From NCBI GenBank assembly GCA_009845545.1, contig VXZK01000096.1, positions 1 through 34,351 of the forward strand: DNA of 34,351 nt. Direction: 5' to 3'. Positions 8,251-16,889 of the stretch are shown here, in pieces (the first letter of the stretch is position 1; the number at the start of each line of letters is the position of its first letter). The DNA is from Candidatus Poribacteria bacterium (GTDB taxonomy: Bacteria > Poribacteria > WGA-4E > WGA-3G). Both the position numbers and the translations under genes were made by a program. The notes beneath the pieces were generated by a model that saw only the letters and a list, made by a program, of their open reading frames with translations, did no database searches and had not been told where the DNA came from.

Positions 8251-8296
8251 AGCAGCTATAAGAAGTGTCAAGGTACAAAGTCATATTGGAACGAGT

Positions 8297-9250
8297 ATGG
8301 ATACACACCACATACCAGTTTTATGTGATAAAGTGGTTAACTTTCTCAACCCGAAGCCGGAGGGCGTTTATATAGATGGGACTGTAGGGTTAGGCGGGCA
8401 TAGTGCGGCTATCCTGGAACTCTCCGCTCCCAGCGGGCATCTGATTGGCATAGATCTGGATGTTGAAGCTCTCACTGTCGCTGAAAATAGGCTACACACC
8501 TTCGGAGAGCGGTCTTCGCTGATTAACGGCAATTTTGCTGAAATGGATGTTTTACTGGCAAGGCATTCAGTTCATGCTGTTGATGGCATTCTACTTGACT
8601 TAGGCGTATCATCCTTACAGTTAGATACACCACACCGTGGGTTTAGTTTCAACCACACCGGTCCTTTAGACATGCGTATGAATCTCGAACGGGGCTTGGA
8701 TAGTACTAAGCAGGCTACCCTAACGGCTATGCAGGTCGTCAACGGTAGCACAATGGATGTCCTTGTTGATATTTTTAGGCGATATGGCGAGGAACGATTC
8801 GCTAAACGGATTGCCGAGCGAGTTGTCCGAGCGAGACAACAGGAACCGATAACAACAACAACGCAGTTCGCAGAAATTGTCAAGAAAGCCGTTCCGCAAA
8901 AAGCATCCAAAATCCATCCAGCGACGCGTGTGTTTCAGGCATTGCGGATTCACGTCAATGCAGAGTTGGAAAACCTTCGGTCAGGTTTAGATGTTGCAAT
9001 CTCACTTTTGAAACCGGGGGGGTGCTTATGTGTTATCACGTTTCATTCGCTTGAGGACAGAATAGTCAAACGTTGCTTTCAGACATGCGCGCGGCCGTGT
9101 ATCTGTCCACCGAAAACGCCTATCTGTATTTGTGAACACGAGCCATCGGTAGAAATTGTCACCAAGCGTCCGGTGTCACCGGGTGGCGATGAAATTCAAC
9201 ATAACCCGCGCGCAAGAAGTGCCAAACTACGTGTCGCTCGTAAATTGTAA
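8297..9250 (+). CDS. rsmH: 16S rRNA (cytosine-1402-N4)-methyltransferase
   Basis: RsmH (MraW) methylates N4 of C1402 in the decoding centre of 16S rRNA using S-adenosylmethionine. It is traditionally the first or second gene of the dcw cluster. The start is the typical HIPVLCDKVV, followed by SAM-binding motif I DGTVGLGGHS at about 27-36. Other family landmarks are LLDLGVSSLQLD, GFSFNHTGPLDMRMN, and the C-terminal FHSLEDRIVKRCF with the cysteine-containing insert and the terminal NPRARSAKLRVARKL. The 317 residues are normal. Its usual upstream neighbour mraZ is absent; a sigma-54-type promoter occupies that place. GGAACGAG precedes the ATG. Confidence 0.97.
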   Translation: MDTHHIPVLCDKVVNFLNPKPEGVYIDGTVGLGGHSAAILELSAPSGHLIGIDLDVEALTVAENRLHTFGERSSLINGNFAEMDVLLARHSVHAVDGILLDLGVSSLQLDTPHRGFSFNHTGPLDMRMNLERGLDSTKQATLTAMQVVNGSTMDVLVDIFRRYGEERFAKRIAERVVRARQQEPITTTTQFAEIVKKAVPQKASKIHPATRVFQALRIHVNAELENLRSGLDVAISLLKPGGCLCVITFHSLEDRIVKRCFQTCARPCICPPKTPICICEHEPSVEIVTKRPVSPGGDEIQHNPRARSAKLRVARKL

Positions 9251-9371
9251 CCTCTCAACGCCGCGAAAAATTGTATCTTTAATACGATTTCCAACGTTTA
9301 GAAAGTAATGAGTCTTTGCGACGAATAGGATGTTCCGAAAGCAGTTATAATCGATTAGAAAGCGCAATAAG

Positions 9372-9695
9372 ATGCAGACCGCAGATATCTATTCAGCACG
9401 TTCCACGAAAGTAGAAGAACCTAAGCCCGAAAAGAGGTTTCCATTAGTCTACGTCGTTTTAGGGTTATCCTTTTGTGCCTTCGCCGGTAGCATCTGGTTC
9501 TCATCTTACGCGAAAAATGTCGCTTTACTGCGGCAGCCTGTCTACGAAAGACAGAAGCACTCTGTCCAAGATGAAATTCATCAACTTGAATTGGAAGAGT
9601 CGGCGTTAACCAGTATTCAAAGGGTTCAACAAATCACAACTGAACTTGAAATGGTTGAACCGACAGAGACTTCGCAGATCGTGTGGGACAAATAG
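9372..9695 (+). CDS. ftsL: FtsL-like septum protein
   Basis: This is a 107-residue single-pass membrane protein. It has a short charged cytoplasmic tail (1-23), one transmembrane helix (about 24-44) and an external coiled coil (about 47-80). The coiled coil ends in ELEESALTSIQRVQQITTELEM, the LxxExxxLxxxxRIxxxAxxxLGM pattern of FtsL. FtsL forms a complex with FtsB and FtsQ and activates the FtsW-FtsI septal synthase. Sequence conservation is weak in this family, so position between rsmH and ftsI is a major part of the evidence. No strong Shine-Dalgarno is visible. A TATAAT at 9346-9351 lacks a good -35 box, so an internal promoter is only possible. Confidence 0.8.
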   Translation: MQTADIYSARSTKVEEPKPEKRFPLVYVVLGLSFCAFAGSIWFSSYAKNVALLRQPVYERQKHSVQDEIHQLELEESALTSIQRVQQITTELEMVEPTETSQIVWDK

Positions 9696-9765
9696 TTTCG
9701 TTTTTAGTGTTGTTTTTCGCCTTTTTGAAAGGCATTTGGATTCATCTTAATTTTATAGGTCAAAC

Positions 9766-11562
9766 ATGAAAAACAATTTGCCTTTATCTGTCCGCCGCCT
9801 CGTTTTCGTACTTATTGTGCTACAGGTTGGATTCCTGTTGCTGGTTGGTAAACTGTTCAATGTGCAAATCGCCAATAACACAGAACACCAAGAGATAACT
9901 GAGCGCACTTGGCACTCTCCGCGTACAGCCACAATAAAGCGAGGTAAAATTTTGGACCGGCATGGCAATATTTTAGCTTTGAGTCGTCACAGCCTCTCTG
10001 TTTATGCCGACCCGAAGTATATGAAGACTGATCCGATAAAAGCTGCTGAAAGACTATCACCCGTTCTCGGCGTTGCTGAATCTGAATTGATCACCCAACT
10101 CCGCCGTAAGGATAAACGGTTCGTGTGGCTCAAAAAGGATCTGGACTATGAATTGCTTGATGAGATTCGTTCTATCGAGCGCGATATCCGTGGTATAAAG
10201 CACAGAGTCGAACAAAAGCGTACCTATCCGAAGGGACCACTTGCAGCGCAAGTCATCGGGCATATAAATGATGAAAATATGGGTGAAGGCATCGAGTATC
10301 ATTACAACAATTACCTGTTGAGCGCGAAGGAACGTAAAGCTGCACAGCGTGCAGCCGATGCCCGAAACGAACCGATTAAGCTCCTAACTCATGGGAAATC
10401 CATTGATGATTACGGGTATAGCGTTGTTTTGACACTCGACGAATATATCCAAGATGTTGCTGAAAAAGAATTGGCAGCAGCTTGCAAACAGTGGAACGCA
10501 CCGCGGGGAACTGTGATTGTCATGGCATCACAAACAGCAGAGATATTAGCACTCGCGAGTTACCCGACGTACAATTTGAACGCCTATACCGACAGTAGTG
10601 AGGAAGCAAAACGGAATTTTGGGGTTTGGTTCGCGTATGAACCGGGTTCTATTTTTAAGATTGTCCCGTCTTCCGCTGTACTCAACGAAAGGGTGATGAC
10701 CCCTGAATCAACGGTTTTCTGCGAGAATGGTCGCTATCGGCTCTCAAATGGTAGGGTTATCCGTGACGTTTCAGCAAAAGGGATCCTGACACTGGAGCAG
10801 GTGATTCAAAAATCCAGCAATATCGGTATGATTAAGGTTGTGAAACAGTTGGGGCATGAGAACCTTGCTACTTATATTGAAATGTACGGGTTTGGTAAAC
10901 CGACGGGTGTGGACCTGCCCTATGAACACAGTGGTCGTCTTGATGCAGCCAAAGATTGGGATACCCACTCTCTCGGTTCTGTGCCCTTTGGACAAGGGAT
11001 TATGGTGACACCGCTCCAGATGGTCAACGCCTTAAATGTCATCGCGAATGGTGGCACGCTCCTCCATCCGCATATCACACGAGAAATCCGAGACAGCAAC
11101 GGGACAGTCATTAAAAAGATCTACCCGATCAAAGTTCGACAAGTCCTGCACCCACAAGTGGCGAAACAGATGACAGATATACTCGTTGGCGTTGTTGAGG
11201 GCGGTAGTGGCCGGCGCGCACGGGTTGAAGGGTATCGCGTGGCAGGAAAGACAGGCACAGCCCAAAAAGCAGAACCAGATGGTAAAGGTTACGCTGGAAA
11301 AGAGATTATGTCCTTTATGGGGTTCCTACCAGCCGAAAATCCGATGGTGTCAATCATCGTTATGCTTGATGAACCGACAGGGGCACGCTTCAGCGGGCAG
11401 ATCGCTGGCCCCCTTTTCCAGAAAGTTGCCGCCCAAACGATGCAATACTTGAAACAGACAGAGTTTTTCGGACCCCAACAGCAAAAATCTCCTGAATTCG
11501 CACCTGTTGCAACAGAGGAAACCTCAACGCAACGCCTTACCGCAGAAGGAGGCGGGTTGTGA
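9766..11562 (+). CDS. ftsI: Septal peptidoglycan transpeptidase (penicillin-binding protein FtsI)
   Basis: This class B penicillin-binding protein cross-links septal peptidoglycan together with FtsW. Residues 1-10 are cytoplasmic and 11-32 form the membrane anchor. A pedestal domain begins with RGKILDRHGNILA (about 59-71). The transpeptidase domain carries the catalytic SIFK at 295-298, SSN at 350-352 and KTGT at 495-498. At 598 residues the protein is of normal length and lacks PASTA repeats. The tail of about 45 residues after the domain is low-complexity and hydrophilic. The last four bases overlap the murE start (GTGA), and a strong murE ribosome site lies inside its 3' end, which indicates translational coupling. 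Confidence 0.96.
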   Translation: MKNNLPLSVRRLVFVLIVLQVGFLLLVGKLFNVQIANNTEHQEITERTWHSPRTATIKRGKILDRHGNILALSRHSLSVYADPKYMKTDPIKAAERLSPVLGVAESELITQLRRKDKRFVWLKKDLDYELLDEIRSIERDIRGIKHRVEQKRTYPKGPLAAQVIGHINDENMGEGIEYHYNNYLLSAKERKAAQRAADARNEPIKLLTHGKSIDDYGYSVVLTLDEYIQDVAEKELAAACKQWNAPRGTVIVMASQTAEILALASYPTYNLNAYTDSSEEAKRNFGVWFAYEPGSIFKIVPSSAVLNERVMTPESTVFCENGRYRLSNGRVIRDVSAKGILTLEQVIQKSSNIGMIKVVKQLGHENLATYIEMYGFGKPTGVDLPYEHSGRLDAAKDWDTHSLGSVPFGQGIMVTPLQMVNALNVIANGGTLLHPHITREIRDSNGTVIKKIYPIKVRQVLHPQVAKQMTDILVGVVEGGSGRRARVEGYRVAGKTGTAQKAEPDGKGYAGKEIMSFMGFLPAENPMVSIIVMLDEPTGARFSGQIAGPLFQKVAAQTMQYLKQTEFFGPQQQKSPEFAPVATEETSTQRLTAEGGGL

Positions 11563-13037
11563 AGCTTCGTGAGCTGCTCCATGGACTAAACCTTATTGCG
11601 AGTACTGGGTCGCTTGATATTGATATTACGGGTATTGTTAGCGACAATCGGGAGGTCGAACAAGATAATATTTTTCTCTGCTACGAAGGTATTCGTGTGG
11701 ACAGCCATATCTTCGTTGCGGATGCACTTCAAAAGGGCGCAGCAGCTATTATTGGCGAAAAGCCAGTGACGGCGTTAGAAATACCAACAACGCCTGTCAC
11801 CTATGTGCAGGTACCCAACGGACGGCGCGCGATGTCCTTGCTCGCCGCCAACTGGCACGGAAACCCCGCAAAACACCTCAAACTCATCGGTATCACAGGC
11901 ACCAACGGTAAAACATCAACCGCACATCTCATACATACGATCCTCAAATCAAGTGGCCAAAAAACCGCACTCATTGGGACGGTTGGACATCAGTACACAA
12001 ACACTCAAGGCGAAGTGAAAACACTCCCAGCCTCCCTTACAACTCCCGATGCTTTCGCTCTCCATGACCTCTTCAAACAATTCGTTAAGGCCGAAGTCGA
12101 ATACGTTACGATGGAAACCTCCTCCCAAGGGTTAGCACTACAGCGATTAGCAGGGCTTACCTTTGATACCGCGGTCTTTACCAATTTTACTCAGGACCAT
12201 CTTGATTACCATCAGACGATGGAGGCATACTTGAAGGCGAAACTCATGCTATTTGAGCAACTCAGTGAAGAAGGGGTTGCGGTTTTGAATAGCGACGCGC
12301 CTGTGTCAAAACGCATCGCGGAAACATGCCTGCGTTCACGACTGTTGATGTATGGACTGAATAATAAAGCTGACCTGCATGCCGAAGATATAGCGTTTGC
12401 ACACAATCGATTGGCATTTACAGCAGTTACGCCAGAAGGGCGGTTCCCTGTTAAGTTGCGATTGCTCGGAGAATATAACCTTTATAACGCGCTCGCGGCT
12501 ATTGCTGTAGGGATCCGTTACGGTTGTCCGATGTCAGCTATCCAAGAAGCACTTGCTGCTACGGTGGTCCCCGGTCGGTTTGAACTCATTGATCAAGGAC
12601 AAGACTTTGCTGTTATCGTTGATTACGCGCATACACCCGACGGTTTAGAGAATGTGCTCACTGCCGCAAAGCGTATCACCGAACAGAAGTTAATTTGCGT
12701 TTTCGGGTGCGGTGGCGACCGAGATAACGGAAAACGTCCCAAAATGGGGAATATTTCTGCCCAAATTGCGGATTACAGCGTAATCACATCGGACAATCCG
12801 CGAACTGAAAATCCTGATGCAATCATTGCACAGATTGTGTCAAATTTACCACATGACACCAAATATGTGTGTATTTCGGAGAGGCGAGACGCTATCCATC
12901 ACGCAATCGCTACAGCAAAATCTGGAGATGTGGTCGTAATTGCTGGGAAGGGTCATGAGGATTACCAAGAAATTCACGGCAAAAGATTTCCGTTTGACGA
13001 CAGGGTCGTCGCTTCAGATATCTTGGAATCCCTCTAA
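11559..13037 (+). CDS. murE: UDP-MurNAc-tripeptide synthetase (meso-DAP-adding)
   Basis: This cytoplasmic Mur ligase adds the third residue to UDP-MurNAc-L-Ala-D-Glu. The ATP loop GITGTNGKTST is at 111-121. DHLDYHQTMEAYLKAK includes the likely carbamylated lysine (K228), and the C-terminal domain has DYAHTPDGL. DNPR at 412-415 is the motif known to recognise meso-diaminopimelate, as opposed to the lysine-type motif, so an m-DAP wall is inferred. The start is GTG, backed by a near-perfect AAGGAGG at 11546-11552 six bases upstream, and it overlaps the ftsI stop. The 492 residues are typical. Confidence 0.97.
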   Translation: MKLRELLHGLNLIASTGSLDIDITGIVSDNREVEQDNIFLCYEGIRVDSHIFVADALQKGAAAIIGEKPVTALEIPTTPVTYVQVPNGRRAMSLLAANWHGNPAKHLKLIGITGTNGKTSTAHLIHTILKSSGQKTALIGTVGHQYTNTQGEVKTLPASLTTPDAFALHDLFKQFVKAEVEYVTMETSSQGLALQRLAGLTFDTAVFTNFTQDHLDYHQTMEAYLKAKLMLFEQLSEEGVAVLNSDAPVSKRIAETCLRSRLLMYGLNNKADLHAEDIAFAHNRLAFTAVTPEGRFPVKLRLLGEYNLYNALAAIAVGIRYGCPMSAIQEALAATVVPGRFELIDQGQDFAVIVDYAHTPDGLENVLTAAKRITEQKLICVFGCGGDRDNGKRPKMGNISAQIADYSVITSDNPRTENPDAIIAQIVSNLPHDTKYVCISERRDAIHHAIATAKSGDVVVIAGKGHEDYQEIHGKRFPFDDRVVASDILESL

Positions 13038-13053
13038 AAACTCGGCAAGGGCG

Positions 13054-13824
13054 ATGTTTATAATGCCAAGCACGGAAATTAATAACCTCAACATCTCATA
13101 TCAGGTTGCCGGGGAAGGCAACGTTATTCTCCTACTACACGGTTGGGGCGGGGAGGCTGCAAGCTTTCAACCAGTCTTTGAATGGCTTGCGCAATCCCAT
13201 AAAGTCTACGCACTGGATTTGCCGGGATTCGGAAAGAGTCAAATCCCACCTACAGCATGGGACACGTCCGACTACGCGCAGTTTGTTACAGCGTTTTTGG
13301 AAAAATTTTGCATCCCAAAGGCACACCTCATTGGGCACTCCTTTGGCGGTCGGATTTCGATTATCCTTTCAGCGGAGCACCCTGAAAAGGTTGATAAGCT
13401 GATCCTTGTTGACAGTGCCGGGATTAAACCTCCGCGAACTACCAAATACTATCTCCGAGTCGGTATGGCAAAAACTGGTAAATTGCTCCGTCGATGTGGG
13501 AAACCTGGTGTACGAATTGCGAACGCGATGGCTGTCCGCGCCGGCTCCAAAGACTATCAGGAGGCTGGGGAAATGCGAGCCACGCTTGTTAAAGTCGTAA
13601 ACCAAGACCTGCGTTCTCTATTACCGCGGATATCGGCATCAACCCTGCTCATCTGGGGTGAAAACGATAAGGATACACCTGTATCATTCGGAAAAACCAT
13701 GGAAAAGGAGATACCCGACGCAGGGTTGGTCGTTCTCAAGGAGGCAGGACACTTCTCTTACCTTGATCAGTTTCCACAGTTTCGCCGGATTGTCGCCAGT
13801 TTTTTGAAGATCGCAAACGCATAG
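13054..13824 (+). CDS. Alpha/beta-fold hydrolase within the mur cluster
   Basis: This is a 256-residue serine hydrolase of unknown substrate. LLLHGWGG (27-33) forms the oxyanion region, GHSFGG the nucleophile elbow with Ser96, WGENDKD the acid with Asp205, and EAGHFSYLD the catalytic His233. There is no signal peptide. It lies 16 bases after murE and 40 before the membrane-anchored MurF-like ligase, so co-transcription is likely. A job linked to wall precursors or amidated or esterified intermediates is only a guess. The reading frame opens further upstream inside murE, but homology starts at ISYQVAGEG. ATG codons at 13054 and 13063 are both possible; an AAGGG at 13047-13051 lies rather close to the first and far from the second. 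Confidence 0.9.
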   Translation: MFIMPSTEINNLNISYQVAGEGNVILLLHGWGGEAASFQPVFEWLAQSHKVYALDLPGFGKSQIPPTAWDTSDYAQFVTAFLEKFCIPKAHLIGHSFGGRISIILSAEHPEKVDKLILVDSAGIKPPRTTKYYLRVGMAKTGKLLRRCGKPGVRIANAMAVRAGSKDYQEAGEMRATLVKVVNQDLRSLLPRISASTLLIWGENDKDTPVSFGKTMEKEIPDAGLVVLKEAGHFSYLDQFPQFRRIVASFLKIANA

Positions 13825-13864
13825 GAAACATCACAGACATAGTTTCAACACAAGGAAAAGAAAA

Positions 13865-15517
13865 ATGACGTTGGGGAACATAAGTACAATACTTTTCTAC
13901 TTCGCGACGTTAACGTGTTTAGCAAGGGCTATCGTCAGAACAACAAGTGGACTCCATATACTTCAACTTGACGGTTATAAGACCGGCAGATATCTGAAAT
14001 GGATACGTCAGCATCTGAAGAGCTGTTTTGAAGTTAAAGAGATTCTCGTCATTGGTGGTTTGCTGGTGCTCACAGCGTTTTATCCACAGTATCACGACAC
14101 GTGGTTCTTCCCTATGCTGTGCGTTGCTTGGGGTGGGTTCCAAGTTTATCTGAGCACGAGACAGAAAAAGGTTGAGGTGAAAAAACCGCTTGTCTACACG
14201 GCGCGTGCGAAACGGGTGTTCGGGCTTTCGATCTGCTTGCTTGTAAGTCTCGCGACAACACTCGTTTTGATAGCACAGACGAGTCCATGGCGGATTGCTA
14301 TTTTCCTTTTTAGTGAAATATCCGTCATTAACTTAACGATCGCGAATCTTCTCATTTATCCTTTGGAACGGACAATCAATGGTGCATACCTCTTTTCAGC
14401 GAGAAAACGAATTAGGACCCTTCAACCGAGAGTCATCGGTATTACTGGAAGTTATGGCAAAACGAGTACAAAGTATATTTTGCATCAAATTTTATCCCAG
14501 AAATTTAATACCTTGATGACACCTGACAGTTACAACACACCGATGGGGATCTGCAAGGTGATCCGTGGTGAGTTGACCGCCGAACACGAGATATTCATTG
14601 TTGAGATGGGTGCTTACAAACGCGGCGACATTCGTGAATTGTGCAACTTGGCAGCCCCTGAAATCGGTATTCTCACGGCTGTCGGTCCGCAGCATTTAGA
14701 ACGGTTCAAAAGCATAGAAAACATTGCAAAAGGAAAATATGAACTCATTGAATCGTTACCAGCAGATGGACTTGCTGTCTTCAATTGCGATAACGAAATT
14801 TGTGCCGGACTTGCCGATAAACGGGAACAGACAGGGAATCCCGTCCGACGCTACGCTACGGAGGCGTCTCTTGTGGTTTCGGTCGCCGATACTGCCGACC
14901 TGATCGCGACGAATGTTCGATACACTGATAACGGACTCGCCTTTACTGTCCACGCAAATACTGAGAAATTCGATATTACTGACACCGAAATTCAAACGCG
15001 ACTTTTAGGTAAACACAATGTTTCCAACATCCTCGCTGCTGTGACAGTCGCTATGGAATGTGGAATGGAACTTGAAGAAATTCGAGAAGCAGTCGCTAAT
15101 GTTGAACCTGTACCACATCGCTTACAATTAACCGCCGGTGCCGGTGGTGTAACTATCATTGATGACAGTTTCAACTCCAACCCTGTCGGTGCAAAAGCAG
15201 CACTTGAAGTGCTCACCGAGATTGGAGAGAGAAAAAAAGTCTTGGTGACACCCGGTATGGTCGAACTCGGTGAAAGAGAATACGAAGAAAACAGACGGCT
15301 CGGAGAACAAGCCGCCGATGTCTGTGATCTGGTTATTTTAGTCGGACCTACACGCACGACACCGATTTTAGAGGGCTTAAAGGCTGCTGAATACCCGAGC
15401 CAGCAGATTATCGTCACTCTTAACCTCGAAGAAGTCAAACAGCATTTAGCAACACAGGTCCAGGCGGGTGATGTCGTTCTTTTTGAGAACGACCTCCCAG
15501 ACAACTATAAGGAATAG
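13865..15517 (+). CDS. murF: Membrane-anchored MurF-like Mur ligase
   Basis: Predicted to add D-Ala-D-Ala to UDP-MurNAc-tripeptide. Residues 1-185 are unlike classical MurF: they contain about four or five hydrophobic segments (roughly 6-24, 57-74, 80-97, 117-137, 142-166) with a cytoplasmic QLDGYKTGRYLKWI loop. From 190 a normal Mur ligase core follows. It has the P-loop GITGSYGKTST at 192-202, VGPQHLERF, a candidate carbamylated lysine in IAKGKYEL (289 or 291), LLGKHNVSNILAA, the MurF-type DDSFNSNP at 433-440, and the C-terminal ENDLPDNY. The usual UDP-binding N-terminal domain is missing. It sits directly before ddl, and no ordinary murF is present, so it is the best MurF candidate. An alternative is a paralogue modifying lipid-linked precursors at the membrane. 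Confidence 0.85.
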   Translation: MTLGNISTILFYFATLTCLARAIVRTTSGLHILQLDGYKTGRYLKWIRQHLKSCFEVKEILVIGGLLVLTAFYPQYHDTWFFPMLCVAWGGFQVYLSTRQKKVEVKKPLVYTARAKRVFGLSICLLVSLATTLVLIAQTSPWRIAIFLFSEISVINLTIANLLIYPLERTINGAYLFSARKRIRTLQPRVIGITGSYGKTSTKYILHQILSQKFNTLMTPDSYNTPMGICKVIRGELTAEHEIFIVEMGAYKRGDIRELCNLAAPEIGILTAVGPQHLERFKSIENIAKGKYELIESLPADGLAVFNCDNEICAGLADKREQTGNPVRRYATEASLVVSVADTADLIATNVRYTDNGLAFTVHANTEKFDITDTEIQTRLLGKHNVSNILAAVTVAMECGMELEEIREAVANVEPVPHRLQLTAGAGGVTIIDDSFNSNPVGAKAALEVLTEIGERKKVLVTPGMVELGEREYEENRRLGEQAADVCDLVILVGPTRTTPILEGLKAAEYPSQQIIVTLNLEEVKQHLATQVQAGDVVLFENDLPDNYKE

Positions 15518-15519
15518 TC

Positions 15520-15634
15520 GTCAGTTATCGGTTATCAGTTTTAGGAGTTACCAGAGTCAGAGTTTAGATTAACAAAGGCCCTTCTTAACTGGCCACTGGT
15601 GACTGACCACTGGTAACTCATACACTGACAACTA
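15520..15634. repeat. Short degenerate repeats between murF and ddl
   Basis: This spacer holds gttatc/cagtt-type words at 15520-15540. It also holds two near-identical 14-bp units (ccactggt followed by g/aact and g/ca) at 15593-15606 and 15607-15620, and a third degenerate unit to 15634. It interrupts an otherwise tight gene run and may be a slipped-strand or decayed repeat. No promoter or terminator is recognisable in it. Confidence 0.5.
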
Positions 15635-15641
15635 AGAAAAA

Positions 15642-16847
15642 ATGTCAAAACACAATGTAGCCCTCATATTTGGCGGATGCACACCTGAACACGAAGTGTC
15701 AATCGTAACCGCACATCAGGTCTGCCTCGCTTTACAAGAAAATTATCACGTCATTCCTATTTACGTCACAAAAAACGGCGAGTGGTTGACCGGTGATGCA
15801 CTTCGCGATTTATCCACCTTTACAGCTGGGACACTGCCACATCCGTCCAATTTCGACAAAGTTACCATCGAATTCCATCCAGAGCCGAAGTTCGTAGTGA
15901 GTTCCAACCATTGGATCGGTCAGAAAGTTCGGAAAAGAACTGTTCTTCCGATAGATGTCGTTTTCCCATCAATCCACGGCATTCATGGCGAAGACGGAAC
16001 ACTCCAAGGATTGTTAGAACTCATGAATTTGCCCTATGTTGGTGCTGGTGTTATCGGTTCCGCTGTCGGTATGGACAAAATCATGATGAAAGCGATTCTC
16101 AACGAAAATAAACTGCCAATACTTCCATATCTGTGGTGGGATCACCATGAGTGGGAAACTGGACGCGACGAGATTATCAGAAACTTAGAGACAACGCTCT
16201 CCTATCCTGTCTTCGTCAAACCCGCGATGGGGGGTTCAAGCATTGGTGTCAGCCATGTCAAAAATCAGGCTGAGCTTATCAGTGCTGTCGAGGTAGCCGG
16301 ACATTACTCGCGTAGGATACTCGTTGAGAATGCAGTTGAGCAGCCTGTTGAAATCAATTGTGCCGTGATGGGAACAGATAAACCGACAGTATCTGTATGC
16401 GAACAACCCGTAACACGGGCGAATTTGCTGAGTTTTGATGATAAATATATCCATCAAGAGGAAAGGTCTTCGGGGATGGCGGGTGCGGATCGGAAAATTC
16501 CTGCACCCATTTCGGAAAAATTAACGTTACATGTACAACAACTTGCCACACGTACCTTTCAGGTTTTAGATTGTGCCGGTGTAGCGCGTATTGATTTCCT
16601 CACAGATGCCGATCAAAATGTTTACGTGAATGAAATTAATACTATCCCCGGTTCATATAGTTATTACTTGTGGGCACATCAAGGCATCGAGTTTCCGCAA
16701 CTTGTATCGGAACTCATTGATTTAGCGTTTACCGCGCATACGCGGAAGAATGCGTTAACCTATACGTATACGACCAATCTCCTAAGTCAAGCAGGTGCGA
16801 GCCTTGCCAAACTGAAGAAAGATGAAAAACTTGGGGGCACAGCGTAA
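15642..16847 (+). CDS. ddl: D-alanine--D-alanine ligase
   Basis: An ATP-grasp enzyme that joins two D-alanines to make the dipeptide used by MurF. It starts with the typical VALIFGGCTPEHEVSIVTA. HGIHGEDGTLQGLLEL and the GSAVGMDK element follow, then VKPAMGGSSIGVS, and the metal and substrate site NEINTIPGSYSYYLW near the end. At 401 residues it is longer than the 300-375 of most members, because of a divergent central segment and a hydrophilic tail of about 40 residues. It lies directly after the MurF-like gene, so the dipeptide maker and user are neighbours; in many dcw clusters ddl is instead beside ftsQ. Only a weak ribosome site (taag) precedes the ATG. Confidence 0.96.
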   Translation: MSKHNVALIFGGCTPEHEVSIVTAHQVCLALQENYHVIPIYVTKNGEWLTGDALRDLSTFTAGTLPHPSNFDKVTIEFHPEPKFVVSSNHWIGQKVRKRTVLPIDVVFPSIHGIHGEDGTLQGLLELMNLPYVGAGVIGSAVGMDKIMMKAILNENKLPILPYLWWDHHEWETGRDEIIRNLETTLSYPVFVKPAMGGSSIGVSHVKNQAELISAVEVAGHYSRRILVENAVEQPVEINCAVMGTDKPTVSVCEQPVTRANLLSFDDKYIHQEERSSGMAGADRKIPAPISEKLTLHVQQLATRTFQVLDCAGVARIDFLTDADQNVYVNEINTIPGSYSYYLWAHQGIEFPQLVSELIDLAFTAHTRKNALTYTYTTNLLSQAGASLAKLKKDEKLGGTA

Positions 16848-16889
16848 AATATCGTAATAAGATCGCTACTGCTTTTCTTGTGGAAAAAA

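Noticed and set aside
9346..9351. TATAAT before ftsL as an internal promoter
   Set aside because: No acceptable -35 box at 16-18 bases; kept only as a possibility in the ftsL entry.
14992..15504. A 170-codon minus-strand open frame
   Set aside because: It lies opposite the C-terminal domain of the MurF-like ligase, which contains conserved motifs; composition is that of a shadow frame.
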